Below, one piece after another: positions 35,641 through 44,779 of a stretch of 64,000 nucleotides of DNA (the stretch's first letter is position 1; each line of letters starts with the position of its first letter). The translations under genes and the position numbers were made by a program. The notes below the pieces were generated by a model that had not been told where the DNA came from, ran no database searches, and saw only the letters and a program-made list of their open reading frames with translations. Location: NCBI GenBank assembly GCA_028688145.1, contig JAQTYU010000001.1, positions 578,284 to 642,283 on the forward strand, read 5' to 3'. The stretch comes from Thiotrichaceae bacterium (GTDB lineage Bacteria > Pseudomonadota > Gammaproteobacteria > Beggiatoales > Beggiatoaceae).

Positions 35641-37296
35641 ATGAAACGGCGAATTCTCTATTTTTCAGAAAATAATTTGCAAGCTTATCAAGTAGAAAAT
35701 AAAGCCTGTATTTTATTAAAAGTTTTTAACAATCATGAACAAGATATTACCGATTTTGTCAGTTATTTATTGTCTGATAAAAATATTCCTATTTGTTGCC
35801 TAATTGATACCTTACAAGAAGAATTTCATCCCATCACTATTCCCCATGTTTTAGGGAAAGATCGCCAACATTTACTGAGTTATCGTAAAAAACGCTTATT
35901 TGATCGCGTTGATTATACTTATGCCGTGATACAAGGGCGCGAACAATCAGGGCGTGGCGATGATAAAGTGTTATTTGCAGCCCTCAGTAATCTTGAATTA
36001 TTACAGCCCTGGTTAGAGCTGATTTTAAGCCATAAAGTACCCTTGGTGGGTATTTATTCTGTGCCCTTGCTCAGTCAAAATGTACTGAAATTATTGATGT
36101 CTGCAAAACATTGTTTGTTAGTGATACCCAGTTCACCCCTTAATACCCATGCAACTTACGGTTTACGCCAAAGTTTTTTTGTAGAACAAGGACTGCAATT
36201 CAGTCGCCTTAGCGCGCTTACCGAATTTGACGCAGAAACGATTATTGATCAAATTAAGAAAACTGAGCGTTATTTAATTAATTCGCGTTTATTACCACAT
36301 AATGAAAAATTAAATACAATTTTACTGAATAATGGTCAAATCACAGGGCTGGATACGCTAAAACTCGATGTGAGTTTTGAAATCATGAGCTTGGAAAGTA
36401 TTGCTGAAAAAATTGGCTTAACTGTATTCAATAGTCCCTTGTATTTACATCATTTAATTATTTATTACCTTGCAACTCACCGTGTTAAAAATCAATACGC
36501 TAGAATTCAAGATATTCGTTATTATTTGTATCGCTTGTTTAATCGAGGTCTGAAAATAGCCGCGTTTGGATTAGTGGCATGGTCAGCCGTTTTAGCCAGC
36601 AGTTCTTTATATCAAAGTTGGCAAGTGTGGTTAAATGGCAGTCAAACCAGTGCACAAATTGAGCTAACCCGTGCCGAATTGGCTCGCAAACGTGCAGAAT
36701 TGCCGCAGTTGACCACAGATATTGTGATTATTCGGAATGTGGTTGATGTGGGGCGTTATTTGCAGTCGCAGCAAGTTTCACCCCAGCTTATGTTGCAATT
36801 GATCAGTGAGATGTTGAAAAAGAGCGATGAACTTTCCGACAGTCAAAAAGAACAATTACAAATTGAACGAATTGAATGGGGCATCGGCGACAGTTTAGGA
36901 CAGATTTTTGAAGGTGAAGTTCCCAAAGAGGCTGTAGCACCGCCGCCTCCCCCGCCACCGACACGCAATGCGTTTGGACAGGCTTCCTTATCGAATCGGA
37001 TTGCGCCGCTGCCTGTGAAACCCGCAGTCACGGAATATTTAGAGGCGATTCGGGTGCACGGCAAAATTGAGCCTTTCGATGGCAATTATCCTCGGGCGCG
37101 TGCCTTATTTAACCAAATGATTCAATTATTAACTCAGCAAAAAGCGTGGACAGTTACGCCATTGATTGCACCTTATAACATCACACCAAAAACACGGGTA
37201 CAAGGTGGCGGTGCGGCTGTACAAAAAATTCTGCCTCAAGCTCCGTTTGCATTTGAAATTCAGCTTAAACATCCTTATGCCAAAAAATCCTCCTAA
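35641..37296 (+). CDS. GspL/PilM-PilN-like assembly protein
   Basis: A 551-residue protein with a cytoplasmic domain of about 300 residues that resembles the actin-like fold of PilM/GspL (MKRRILYFSENNLQAYQVEN, VLFAALSNLELLQPWLELIL). A single membrane helix follows (about residues 303-323), then a periplasmic part with a coiled coil, a seven-proline run and a ferredoxin-like end (IRVHGKIEPFDGNYPRARAL). The layout is that of GspL or a PilM-PilN fusion. GAGGTAGC supports ATG 35641. It lies between gspF and a PilO/GspM-like gene, which makes the assignment more likely. Sequence motifs alone are weak. Confidence 0.72.
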   Translation: MKRRILYFSENNLQAYQVENKACILLKVFNNHEQDITDFVSYLLSDKNIPICCLIDTLQEEFHPITIPHVLGKDRQHLLSYRKKRLFDRVDYTYAVIQGREQSGRGDDKVLFAALSNLELLQPWLELILSHKVPLVGIYSVPLLSQNVLKLLMSAKHCLLVIPSSPLNTHATYGLRQSFFVEQGLQFSRLSALTEFDAETIIDQIKKTERYLINSRLLPHNEKLNTILLNNGQITGLDTLKLDVSFEIMSLESIAEKIGLTVFNSPLYLHHLIIYYLATHRVKNQYARIQDIRYYLYRLFNRGLKIAAFGLVAWSAVLASSSLYQSWQVWLNGSQTSAQIELTRAELARKRAELPQLTTDIVIIRNVVDVGRYLQSQQVSPQLMLQLISEMLKKSDELSDSQKEQLQIERIEWGIGDSLGQIFEGEVPKEAVAPPPPPPPTRNAFGQASLSNRIAPLPVKPAVTEYLEAIRVHGKIEPFDGNYPRARALFNQMIQLLTQQKAWTVTPLIAPYNITPKTRVQGGGAAVQKILPQAPFAFEIQLKHPYAKKSS

Positions 37297-37951
37297 ATCC
37301 GCTTTGCCACAAATCAGCCTCGAATGGGAAGTGATTCGGGCGGCATTCCTTTGGCTCAGTGGCGGGCTGTTATTGGCGGTTGCATTGTGGATGGGGAGCC
37401 GCGAATATTTGCGCTATATTTTGCAGTGGGATAATCAACAACATCAGACGATTAATAGCTTGCAAAAAGAATTGGCAAGTGTGAAAGAAGCCTTGGCGAT
37501 TGTGAATACGGATTATTATTCGGATTTTCAAAAGTTTAATAAAAATGGCTTTTTTAAAAGTACGGATATTCCCATTGAAGAACAACGGCTTGCAGCCCTT
37601 GAGCAAATCAATGAACATGTTGAAGCCATTGCCAGCAAGTTGAGAATTCCTTATAAAAATCATAGTTTAGCCGAGCGTCTAAATTATGAATTACCTTCAG
37701 AATTTAGCCTGCCCGACAAGTTGAAAATTTACAGCGCACAGTTAAATCTCGAACTGGGGATGTTGCACGAAGATGATTTATTAAATTTTATCAGCCAACT
37801 GAATCAGCAAAGCCCGCCGGGTTTATTTAATTGGCAGCATTGTGAATTACAGCGGAAACCTGAATTCAACTTTAAAGACGTGCAACACGTCAACATCTCT
37901 GCCGTGTGCAAACTCCAATGGTACACCGCGTTAGAAATCCCCACGCCCTAA
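37277..37951 (+). CDS. GspM/PilO-like assembly protein
   Basis: A 224-residue protein: short cytoplasmic tail (MPKNPPKSALPQISLEW), one membrane helix (about residues 22-41), a coiled coil (HQTINSLQKELASVKEAL) and a periplasmic alpha/beta domain. This is the layout of PilO/GspM. I chose ATG 37277, which overlaps the end of the GspL-like gene by 20 nt, over longer starts inside that gene. Function is inferred from context with gspF and the GspL-like gene. Confidence 0.65.
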   Translation: MPKNPPKSALPQISLEWEVIRAAFLWLSGGLLLAVALWMGSREYLRYILQWDNQQHQTINSLQKELASVKEALAIVNTDYYSDFQKFNKNGFFKSTDIPIEEQRLAALEQINEHVEAIASKLRIPYKNHSLAERLNYELPSEFSLPDKLKIYSAQLNLELGMLHEDDLLNFISQLNQQSPPGLFNWQHCELQRKPEFNFKDVQHVNISAVCKLQWYTALEIPTP

Positions 37952-38046
37952 GCTGTGTGCGTGTCATGCTCTTGTCACTTCTCTGTCATACCTTTGCAAT
38001 TGCCTCTTGTTAGCCTAGATCCATCTTGCTACTTGAGGATTGCATT

Positions 38047-38844
38047 ATGCAGCTGTTTACCACTCCCCAGCCTGCGATTTCCCAGAAATTTTCAGTAAAT
38101 TTTGCCCAAAGTTTGGCTGAAATTCGTGAAGCCCAAGCTTTGCGTTATCAAGTGTTCGCTCTGGAAATGGGCGCGACTTTAGACACTAGCACTCCCAATT
38201 ATGACATTGATTTATATGATAATTATTGTCATCACTTATTAGTCCGCAATTTAGTCACCCAACAAGTGGTGGGTTACACGCGGATTTTAACCTGCGACCA
38301 AATCGGTTTAGCCGGTGGATTTTACTCTTCCTCCGAGTTTGATTTAAGCCCGATTCGTAAATTGTCAGGGCGGTTTATGGAAATTGGGCGCACTTGCGTT
38401 CATGCGGACTATCGCAATAAACCCATTATCCAATTATTGTGGGCGAGTCTTGCCAAATTTATGGTAAGTCAGCAATTTGATTATTTGATGGGTTGCGCCA
38501 GTATTCCCCTGCCTACTGATGATTATTTACCGCTGTTCGATGAATTATTACAAGGCTACGCGCATCCCAGCATACAAGTGACCCCGCGTGTACCTTTAAT
38601 TCGTGGCGCAATTTCTCATGACAATACGCAAGAAATCCCTGCCTTATTAAAAGCTTACTTACGCTTAGGGGCGCAGATTTGTGGCGAACCGTGCTGGGAT
38701 GAAAATTTCAAAGTGGCAGATTTATTTATTCTGTTAGACAAAGCCAATTTGCAACAACGTTACCTGAAACATTTTATACAACGTGCTGAAGCCAGCGCGT
38801 CTCATCCTACGAGTGCTGTATCCTTCCATGAAGTTGCTGCTTAA
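38047..38844 (+). CDS. GNAT-family N-acyltransferase, OlsB-like (hemolysin-like)
   Basis: A 265-residue protein of the family that includes ornithine N-acyltransferase OlsB, which makes lyso-ornithine lipid from ornithine and acyl-ACP. Motifs are AEIREAQALRYQVFALEMGA, DNYCHHLLVRN, and RFMEIGRTCVHADYRN (residues about 115-130), with CASIPLPT later. ATG 38047 is 7 nt after GAGG. It overlaps the following PlsC-type gene by 17 nt, which matches the OlsB-OlsA pair. The acyl acceptor is not proven. Confidence 0.85.
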   Translation: MQLFTTPQPAISQKFSVNFAQSLAEIREAQALRYQVFALEMGATLDTSTPNYDIDLYDNYCHHLLVRNLVTQQVVGYTRILTCDQIGLAGGFYSSSEFDLSPIRKLSGRFMEIGRTCVHADYRNKPIIQLLWASLAKFMVSQQFDYLMGCASIPLPTDDYLPLFDELLQGYAHPSIQVTPRVPLIRGAISHDNTQEIPALLKAYLRLGAQICGEPCWDENFKVADLFILLDKANLQQRYLKHFIQRAEASASHPTSAVSFHEVAA

Positions 38845-39616
38845 ATCTTTTAAATTATTATGTGTCCTCAGCCATATTGTGCTGGGGATGTTGCTGGCAG
38901 GGATTGCCTTTAGCGGCGTGTTTAAACGTATGTTCCCGCAATTACCGCCGCGCATTGTGCAGTGGTGGAGTGCGGGTTTATGCGCTTTACTGAAAGTGCG
39001 GGTTCGCGTATCGGGCGAAGCCTCGAAAACCACCGTGTTATATGTCGCAAATCATATCTCTTGGATTGATATTTTTGCTTTGCTGAGCGTGGGTTATGTG
39101 CGCTTTGTTGCCAAACAAGAAGTCAAAAGTTGGGTGGCTTTGGGTTGGCTCAGTGCACGTTCGGGGACATTATTTGTGCGGCGCGGACAATTTGAAGCGG
39201 CGGCATTGGCATCGGATGTGATGGCAAAATCTTTGTGTGCGGGCGATAGTATTTTATTTTTCCCCGAGGGCACATCGACCGATGGCACGGCTTTGAAACG
39301 CTTTCATGCCCGCATGTTTCAAGCCGCAATTCAAACTCAATTACCTGTGCAACCCATCGCCTTGCAATATCCCACTGCCACAGGCTTAAATCAGGTTGTG
39401 CCTTTCATCGGCGACCAAGGTTTTGTCAGTCATTTATGGCAAATATTGGGCGAACGAGAAATTATCGCACAATTACATTATTGCCCTGTGATTTCTAGCA
39501 TTGGAGTACGCCGCCGAGAATTAGCAGATCAGGCGTATTACAGTGTGGCAAAGGTGTTGTTTCCCAATAATCTCGGCTTGCTCGAACCACAACGTAAAGA
39601 AGCTTATTATCCTTAA
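38828..39616 (+). CDS. 1-acyl-sn-glycerol-3-phosphate/lyso-ornithine lipid acyltransferase (PlsC/OlsA-like)
   Basis: A 262-residue membrane-associated acyltransferase. The HX4D catalytic motif is in VANHISWIDIFAL, the second motif is LFVRRGQ, and the phosphate-binding motif is FFPEGTSTDG. One hydrophobic N-terminal anchor is present. The ATG at 38828 overlaps the OlsB-like gene; the in-frame upstream extension would lie entirely within that gene. With OlsB upstream, an O-acyltransferase role in ornithine lipid synthesis is the most economical reading. PlsC activity in phosphatidate synthesis is the alternative. Confidence 0.88.
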   Translation: MKLLLKSFKLLCVLSHIVLGMLLAGIAFSGVFKRMFPQLPPRIVQWWSAGLCALLKVRVRVSGEASKTTVLYVANHISWIDIFALLSVGYVRFVAKQEVKSWVALGWLSARSGTLFVRRGQFEAAALASDVMAKSLCAGDSILFFPEGTSTDGTALKRFHARMFQAAIQTQLPVQPIALQYPTATGLNQVVPFIGDQGFVSHLWQILGEREIIAQLHYCPVISSIGVRRRELADQAYYSVAKVLFPNNLGLLEPQRKEAYYP

Positions 39617-39663
39617 ATAACAAAAGTTGGTCTGTGCTAAAGCTCAAAGGATTTTACAAAGAT

Positions 39664-39714
39664 AGGAGTTACGCAGTTGAATTTACAATAGATTAATTCA
39701 ACTGCGTAACTCCT
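39664..39714. terminator. Perfect 20-bp hairpin between convergent genes
   Basis: The arms AGGAGTTACGCAGTTGAATT and its exact complement are separated by 11 nt, between plsC-like (plus) and the methyltransferase (minus). No long T tract is present. It may be a bidirectional terminator or a repeat-derived hairpin. Confidence 0.6.
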
Positions 39715-39761
39715 AATCTTTTAAAAGTGGTCTTTAAAAGAATTTAGGGGAATAGTCAATT

Positions 39762-40715
39762 TCATTCTCCCCGCTTCCGCGCAAACATCGTCACCGTGCC
39801 GTAATTCCCCGTAATTTCTTCCAAAATATAGCCCAAAAGCCCCACAGGCAACCAAATCACCGCGCTCAAAATTTGAATAATTAAAGCACGATATTGCAGA
39901 TTATTACGCCACGCATTACCGCCTTGTAAAAAACGATACAACACATTAGGCGTTTTCGGGGTGAACAAATTCGCAAGACTTTGCCACCAGCCGTATAAAT
40001 TCTGCAAAATCCCACCCGAGCGCACCGCCGTCACTTCATAACCTTGCGCCATTAACATTTGCTGCAAACCTTCGCGGGTAAAATGAAATAAATGGCGCGG
40101 CACATCTAAATGAAACCAGCAACATTGGGTTAAACGCGCTTGAAAGCTGCTACGATTGGGCACGCTGATGCACAAATTACCTTGTTCCGTCAGCAAATGA
40201 TGGGCGCGTTGTAAACTGCTCACAGGGTCGGGCAAATGTTCCAACACATGCCAGATAATAATTAAATCAAAACTTTGTTGTGGAAATTTAGCCAGTTGCG
40301 CATCATCCAGACCAACCACCGTGGAATTTGCTAATATCCATTCAGCCGCTTGCGAGGATTCCACACAATAGACTTCGCAACCTTTCGCTTTCAAGGCTTG
40401 TAAAATATAAGCTCTGCCACAGCCAATTTCTAAAACTTTGCGCGGGCTGAAATGCGTATAGAAAAAATCGGCATTGCGTCGATGATTCCAGCGAAATATC
40501 TGCTCAACCAGCGGTGAAAATTTGCCTTTGTCCGAATTGTAATAAGCCGTACCATAATAATCGGTGTCAGTTTCCTCAGGAACTTCCGTATGATAACAAC
40601 CGCCACATTGACAAGCCTGTACTTGAAAACTGTGTTGGGTTAAATAATCGCTACAAGATTGCGTCGTAGCCGACCACTGCGCGCGCTGACACACGGGACA
40701 TGTGTTATTAGTCAT
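39762..40715 (-). CDS. Class I SAM-dependent methyltransferase with N-terminal zinc-type motif and C-terminal hydrophobic tail
   Basis: A 317-residue protein. Cysteines near the N-terminus (CPVCQ and CQCGGC) suggest a zinc ribbon as in sugar or lipid methyltransferases. The SAM-binding core has VLEIGCGRAYIL (about residue 94), followed by YCVESS and the post-motif IIWHVLEHLPDP. Two hydrophobic segments near residues 215-230 and 270-292 suggest membrane association. The substrate is unknown; polysaccharide or lipid modification would fit. It is divergent from the antiporter gene. Confidence 0.85.
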   Translation of the reverse strand: MTNNTCPVCQRAQWSATTQSCSDYLTQHSFQVQACQCGGCYHTEVPEETDTDYYGTAYYNSDKGKFSPLVEQIFRWNHRRNADFFYTHFSPRKVLEIGCGRAYILQALKAKGCEVYCVESSQAAEWILANSTVVGLDDAQLAKFPQQSFDLIIIWHVLEHLPDPVSSLQRAHHLLTEQGNLCISVPNRSSFQARLTQCCWFHLDVPRHLFHFTREGLQQMLMAQGYEVTAVRSGGILQNLYGWWQSLANLFTPKTPNVLYRFLQGGNAWRNNLQYRALIIQILSAVIWLPVGLLGYILEEITGNYGTVTMFARKRGE

Positions 40716-40816
40716 TTTCTGATTCTCTCACTGCGTAGGAAATGCTAGGCAGTATAGCGAGAACCCTCTCATTCTCAAATGGGGAGCAGGATGCGCCTGC
40801 TGCCTGTGTAGCTATC

Positions 40817-43237
40817 ATGACGATTTTAAATCTGTTCTTCAGTGAAAATTTACTGCTCACTTCCCTCTTGATAATTATGTTCAGTTGGTTGCTCAGTCGC
40901 GGTAACTGGCTGTATTTTTATTTGTTATTACCGCTGATTGGCTTGAGTTTAGCGACTTGGAATATTTTTCCTGTGGTGATTAAATTAGTACAAGACAATG
41001 AATTTATTACGGGATTTGTTGTTAATAAATTATTTTTACCCACGCTGCTATTCACCGCCGCTTTTGGTTTAGAAACTCAACATTTGCGACGTTATTTAGT
41101 CCCGATTCTGTGCATTGGCTTGGGCGGCATGGGATTGGGTGCGGGCATTTTACAGTATGGTTTGTCTGAGTTTTGGCACAGCTTAAACCCAATGGCAATT
41201 GTTATGCTCGCGCTGGTGTTAAGTATCAGTGACAGTGCGATTGCCTTAAAAAATTTACGCCAAGTCAGTTTCAGCCCGCGTTTCCAACATTTATTAGCAG
41301 GCGAAAGTTTATTACACAGCGCATTCGCCATCGTGGCAATTCATACGCTATTTCAATACGGCATCCACGCGCCCGAATTACCCAGTGAATTGGCTTGGCA
41401 AATTGCAGGCGGCATGATTGGCGGCTGGGGTTTAGCCAGTCTTGCCGCGATTTTTTCTAAACAATTGCCGCAACATCCTTTTTTCAGCATCAGCTTGATT
41501 TTATTACTGCTGTATGGCAGCGCGTGGTTTGCCGAAGCGATTCAACTCAGCAGCAGTTTTGCAGTGATCAGTGTTGGCTTGCATCTCAGCACTTGGGAAC
41601 ATAATCGGCTTGACCCTGCGACCAAACGCTATATTCGCCTGCAATTACGCTACATCAGCCAAGTGATGACCGCCTTATTATTTTTGGTGGCGGGTTTGCA
41701 AGTCGATGTTTTATTAATCATTGATTTATTGCCCGTGAGCATGGGAATTCTGGTCGCGGGCTGGATTCTGCGCGGCTTGTTATTATCGTTACTTTTACCC
41801 CTGCTGCAACGTTTACCGCCCTATGTCCGCTACGCGCCACAATATCGTCCCGTGCTGATTTGGTCAGGCATTCATGGCGTGATGCCGCTTGCCATTGTCA
41901 GCAGTTTTGCAGAACTCAGTTATTTTCCCCAGTTATTGGCGATTAGCTTAAGCGTCAGTTATTTAAGCTTATTAATTCAAGGCGTAAGTTTGCCCGCGTT
42001 GCTGGCGTGGCAAAAATTCAACCAGCCCAGTTTAATTGATAAAATGGCAATTTTAGAAAGCCAACTCACCGCAAAACAACAGGTTTTACAGGCGATTCCG
42101 CAATTGCAACAAGGCGGCTTATTTTCCACTCGGATTGCAGAACGTCAACGCCAACGCGGTGAAAACGCGCTGCGCATTCAACAAACGGAATTAGCCGAAT
42201 TGTGGCAAAGCGTTCCCAGCTCTGAAGCCGCGCAATGTTTGCTGTTTATTCAAACCTTTGCCACGGAAAAAGCGTTTTATCACGACATGTTTTTATATGG
42301 GCAATTGTCGGAGGCGGCATATCGTAATTTAAGCTATTCCGTCGCCTTGCAAATTGATGGTTTGCAGCATGAGGGCAAATTGCCGCGAGTCACTTTGCAT
42401 TCACCTGAATATGAACGTTTTCAACAGCAGTGCTTGAACTTATTGCAGCCTATTCCACTGATAAAGCAAGGCGTTATCGCATGGCGGGCGCGGGAAACGG
42501 CGCGTGAATATGAAGAGGCTTGGGGGCGGCATCAAGGCAATTTGCGGGTGATGGCGCGTTTAGAAGAAATTGCGGCGGTGAATGTGGCGCGTCCCGAAGT
42601 GGTGGAAAAAGTACGCTCGAATTATCGGCGTTGGCAAGATTCGGCGCGGGCGCGGCTTGATAGCACCACCGAACAGTTTGCGGAGTTTGTCAGTGCGATG
42701 CAGGAACAAGTTGCGGCGCGGCTGGTGTTACATGCGGAATATGAGGCGATTAGTGCACAAGTGCAACGTGGAATTTTGTCGCCTACTTTGGCGCATCCTT
42801 TATTGAAAGCTTTGCAGCAACAATTGCAAAGCACGCAGCAAAGTGTCGTCCCACCGCATTTGAGTGTTTTAGATTTATTGCAAAATTTACAAGGCTTTAA
42901 ACAACTTTCACGCGAAACCTGTGCACAAATCACTCAGCAATTGTGCTGTCGGGAATTGCGTAGCGGTCAATATTTATGTGCGCAGGGCGATTTAACCCAT
43001 AGTTTGTATTTGGTCACGCGCGGGGTGATTCGGATTTCACGCACCCAATTGGATTATGGAACGTTGATGGCGGGGGATTATTTTGGCGAGGAGGCATTGT
43101 TGCAGCCTTGCGTGTGCCCCATGAGTTATCGGGCGGTGACGGCGGTCACAGTTTACGAATTACAAGGGACGGTGTTTAGTCGTTTGTTGCTGGAATATCC
43201 TGTGTTGCGAGTTTGGCTGCATGGGGCTGTGGTTTGA
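40817..43237 (+). CDS. CPA1-type cation:proton antiporter with C-terminal cyclic nucleotide-binding domain
   Basis: An 806-residue protein. The first about 400 residues form a 12-13 helix Na+/H+ exchanger domain (for example LFTAAFGLE, then VLALVLSISDSAIALKNL where the ion-binding Asp would lie, then LLFLVAGLQVDVLL). A long cytoplasmic Gln-rich helical region follows, and the last about 130 residues are a cNMP-binding fold (LRSGQYLCAQGDLTHSLYLV, then GDYFGEEALL). It probably exchanges Na+ or K+ for H+ at the inner membrane under ligand control. I chose ATG 40817 because it begins just before the first helix; ATG 40742 is possible but leaves only 26 bp to the divergent gene. Confidence 0.85.
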   Translation: MTILNLFFSENLLLTSLLIIMFSWLLSRGNWLYFYLLLPLIGLSLATWNIFPVVIKLVQDNEFITGFVVNKLFLPTLLFTAAFGLETQHLRRYLVPILCIGLGGMGLGAGILQYGLSEFWHSLNPMAIVMLALVLSISDSAIALKNLRQVSFSPRFQHLLAGESLLHSAFAIVAIHTLFQYGIHAPELPSELAWQIAGGMIGGWGLASLAAIFSKQLPQHPFFSISLILLLLYGSAWFAEAIQLSSSFAVISVGLHLSTWEHNRLDPATKRYIRLQLRYISQVMTALLFLVAGLQVDVLLIIDLLPVSMGILVAGWILRGLLLSLLLPLLQRLPPYVRYAPQYRPVLIWSGIHGVMPLAIVSSFAELSYFPQLLAISLSVSYLSLLIQGVSLPALLAWQKFNQPSLIDKMAILESQLTAKQQVLQAIPQLQQGGLFSTRIAERQRQRGENALRIQQTELAELWQSVPSSEAAQCLLFIQTFATEKAFYHDMFLYGQLSEAAYRNLSYSVALQIDGLQHEGKLPRVTLHSPEYERFQQQCLNLLQPIPLIKQGVIAWRARETAREYEEAWGRHQGNLRVMARLEEIAAVNVARPEVVEKVRSNYRRWQDSARARLDSTTEQFAEFVSAMQEQVAARLVLHAEYEAISAQVQRGILSPTLAHPLLKALQQQLQSTQQSVVPPHLSVLDLLQNLQGFKQLSRETCAQITQQLCCRELRSGQYLCAQGDLTHSLYLVTRGVIRISRTQLDYGTLMAGDYFGEEALLQPCVCPMSYRAVTAVTVYELQGTVFSRLLLEYPVLRVWLHGAVV

Positions 43238-43252
43238 AGTTACGAGAGCTTG

Positions 43253-43657
43253 CTAAAATTCGTCTTCATACCCATGCAAAGATTGTTTTGTGCAGCAAGA
43301 GCCTTCTAAAAATCGGTATGCTAGTTGTTGTACTCGCATCACGGGTCTGTCATCGTGAAAACGTAATTCCCAGTAACTTCTGGAATTCCAGAAGGTTTTA
43401 AAAAGGCGACCGCTTGGCGATAAATCCGCTGCAAACGCCAAATTAAGATTTTCAATTTCGGTGAATAAAAACTCTAAATCTTTCATTTCTGTAGCACAAA
43501 TTAAAATACTTGCACTTGGATAAGCGTCGTGGGCAACTATCCCACGATCAAGAACATAGGAGGGTGAAAATAAGTGTACCTCTTTAACAAAAGCATCTGC
43601 CCAATCAATGGTTGACAATAGCTTATCTAATTCGCTTTGTGTGGTTATGGAAATCAT
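43253..43657 (-). CDS. Hypothetical protein
   Basis: A 134-residue acidic protein (start MISITTQSELDKLLSTIDWA) with no signal peptide, membrane segment or domain I recognise. It contains FHDDRPVMRVQQLAY and a terminal CC. It is convergent with the antiporter gene, 15 nt away. Its context, beside a truncated DUF4288 gene and IS relics, suggests an accessory gene. Confidence 0.55.
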   Translation of the reverse strand: MISITTQSELDKLLSTIDWADAFVKEVHLFSPSYVLDRGIVAHDAYPSASILICATEMKDLEFLFTEIENLNLAFAADLSPSGRLFKTFWNSRSYWELRFHDDRPVMRVQQLAYRFLEGSCCTKQSLHGYEDEF

Positions 43658-43772
43658 CGCATTTTGCGCATAGAAAAATAGGGTTCGTTTTATGGAAATT
43701 AAAATTAATACTGAACGGATATTGAGAACTTTATCCTAACTGTCAATCCCGATTAATGCGCTTCCTATTGCT

Positions 43773-44075
43773 CTAATCGAGATACTTTACAGTGACAATT
43801 TCTCCATTAATTAAGCGAATTAAATCTTCTTCCCTATTCACTTCAAGCGTTGAATAACTCACTTCTGTTCCATCTCGTGGCATGAGATTCATATCTTCAC
43901 AATCGACTAGTTTACGAATTCCTGCAAATACCCAAGTCGCCGCTCTTTCTTCGTAGTAATAGGTGTTTAATGAATCACTTTCCTCTTTTCTAGCGTGCTG
44001 TTCAGCCTTTTGATAAGCCTCTTTTGGATTATTCGCTTCAACTAACACTATATTTTCCCAAGAATTATTACCCAA
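43773..44075 (-). pseudogene. DUF4288-like protein, 5' truncated by IS5 relic
   Basis: A 100-codon frame whose sequence (SWENIVLVEANNPKEAYQKAEQ) resembles the body of DUF4288 proteins. The usual N-terminal strand segment is missing. The frame opens with TTG exactly where the IS5 relic begins (about 44076), so the original start was probably lost on insertion. C-terminal phrases are TWVFAGIRKLVDCED and GTEVSYSTLEV. The family's function is not known to me. Confidence 0.6.
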
Positions 44076-44502
44076 GAAAAAACAAACTTGTCCTCAGAAA
44101 TGGGGCTATTAGCGATGGATAGTTTAGGCCTTCCCTTGTTCACGCACTGTACAAAAGCCAATATTAGTGATGACGGCGGAAAGACTACAATCTTGTTGGA
44201 TAAGGGCTATCATCCAGAACGTATTCGGAAAGAATTAGAGAAGTTTTCCCCTGAAATCAGGGATAAACTCCAATTTGAGCTATCAGCTAAACCCTCAAAA
44301 GAAGGCAGCCCAAGGTAAAACAGGTTTTGTGCCAGTTAAGGCAAGGTGGGTAGTCGAACGTTCCAATGCTTGGGTAGAGAGATGTAAGTCGTTAGTTAAG
44401 AACTTTGAGCGCAGTCTTGAGAACGCTAATACCAAACTGTGCTTTATCAGGCTTATCATTAAACAACTCGCTTCTCTTTAAAAATTCCAAATCGGTTCTA
44501 TA
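44076..44502 (+). mobile_element. IS5-family relic with internal deletions
   Basis: Matches the fuller IS5 copy at 46269-47166 in the same orientation but lacks at least two internal blocks. After GGGGCTAT it jumps to GGATAGTTTAGG, and after GATGACGG it jumps to the ACAATCTTGTTGGATAA segment. It also lacks the left end. The right end CCAAATCGGTTCTATA is kept. Reading frames are broken, and the retained C-terminal phrase VERSNAWVERCKSLVKNFER is that of IS5 transposases. Confidence 0.88.
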
Positions 44503-44564
44503 TGCAAGTCTAGCTTTCAAGTGGATGCAGGCATGTTTAGAAGGAAGAGGCTTCTTATTTCTAT

Positions 44565-44777
44565 ATGTTTTCTAAACATGGCATGGAAAACCAAGGATTT
44601 TTGGAAAAAATGCGCCAAAAGGTCAAAGCATTGTGCCGTGAAAACTTGCTAAATGCCTTGCTGTCTGAAGAGGTGATTCGCCAGTTATGTAAAACTTTAA
44701 CGGATATGAGCCAATACCGTTTGACTGATGCGGATATTAGAAAAGCGGTTGAGTTACAACTATTAAAACCAGCCTAA
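44565..44777 (+). CDS. Small hypothetical protein
   Basis: A 70-codon frame (an alternative ATG at 44583 gives 64 residues, MENQGFLEKMRQKVKALCRE). It is predicted mostly helical (LLNALLSEEVIRQLCKTLTD, then ADIRKAVELQLLKPA). I recognise no family. It sits between the IS5 relic and a GTAGCCCGTATGG-type repeat, so it could equally be the tail of a disrupted gene. Confidence 0.35.
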   Translation: MFSKHGMENQGFLEKMRQKVKALCRENLLNALLSEEVIRQLCKTLTDMSQYRLTDADIRKAVELQLLKPA

Positions 44778-44779
44778 CC

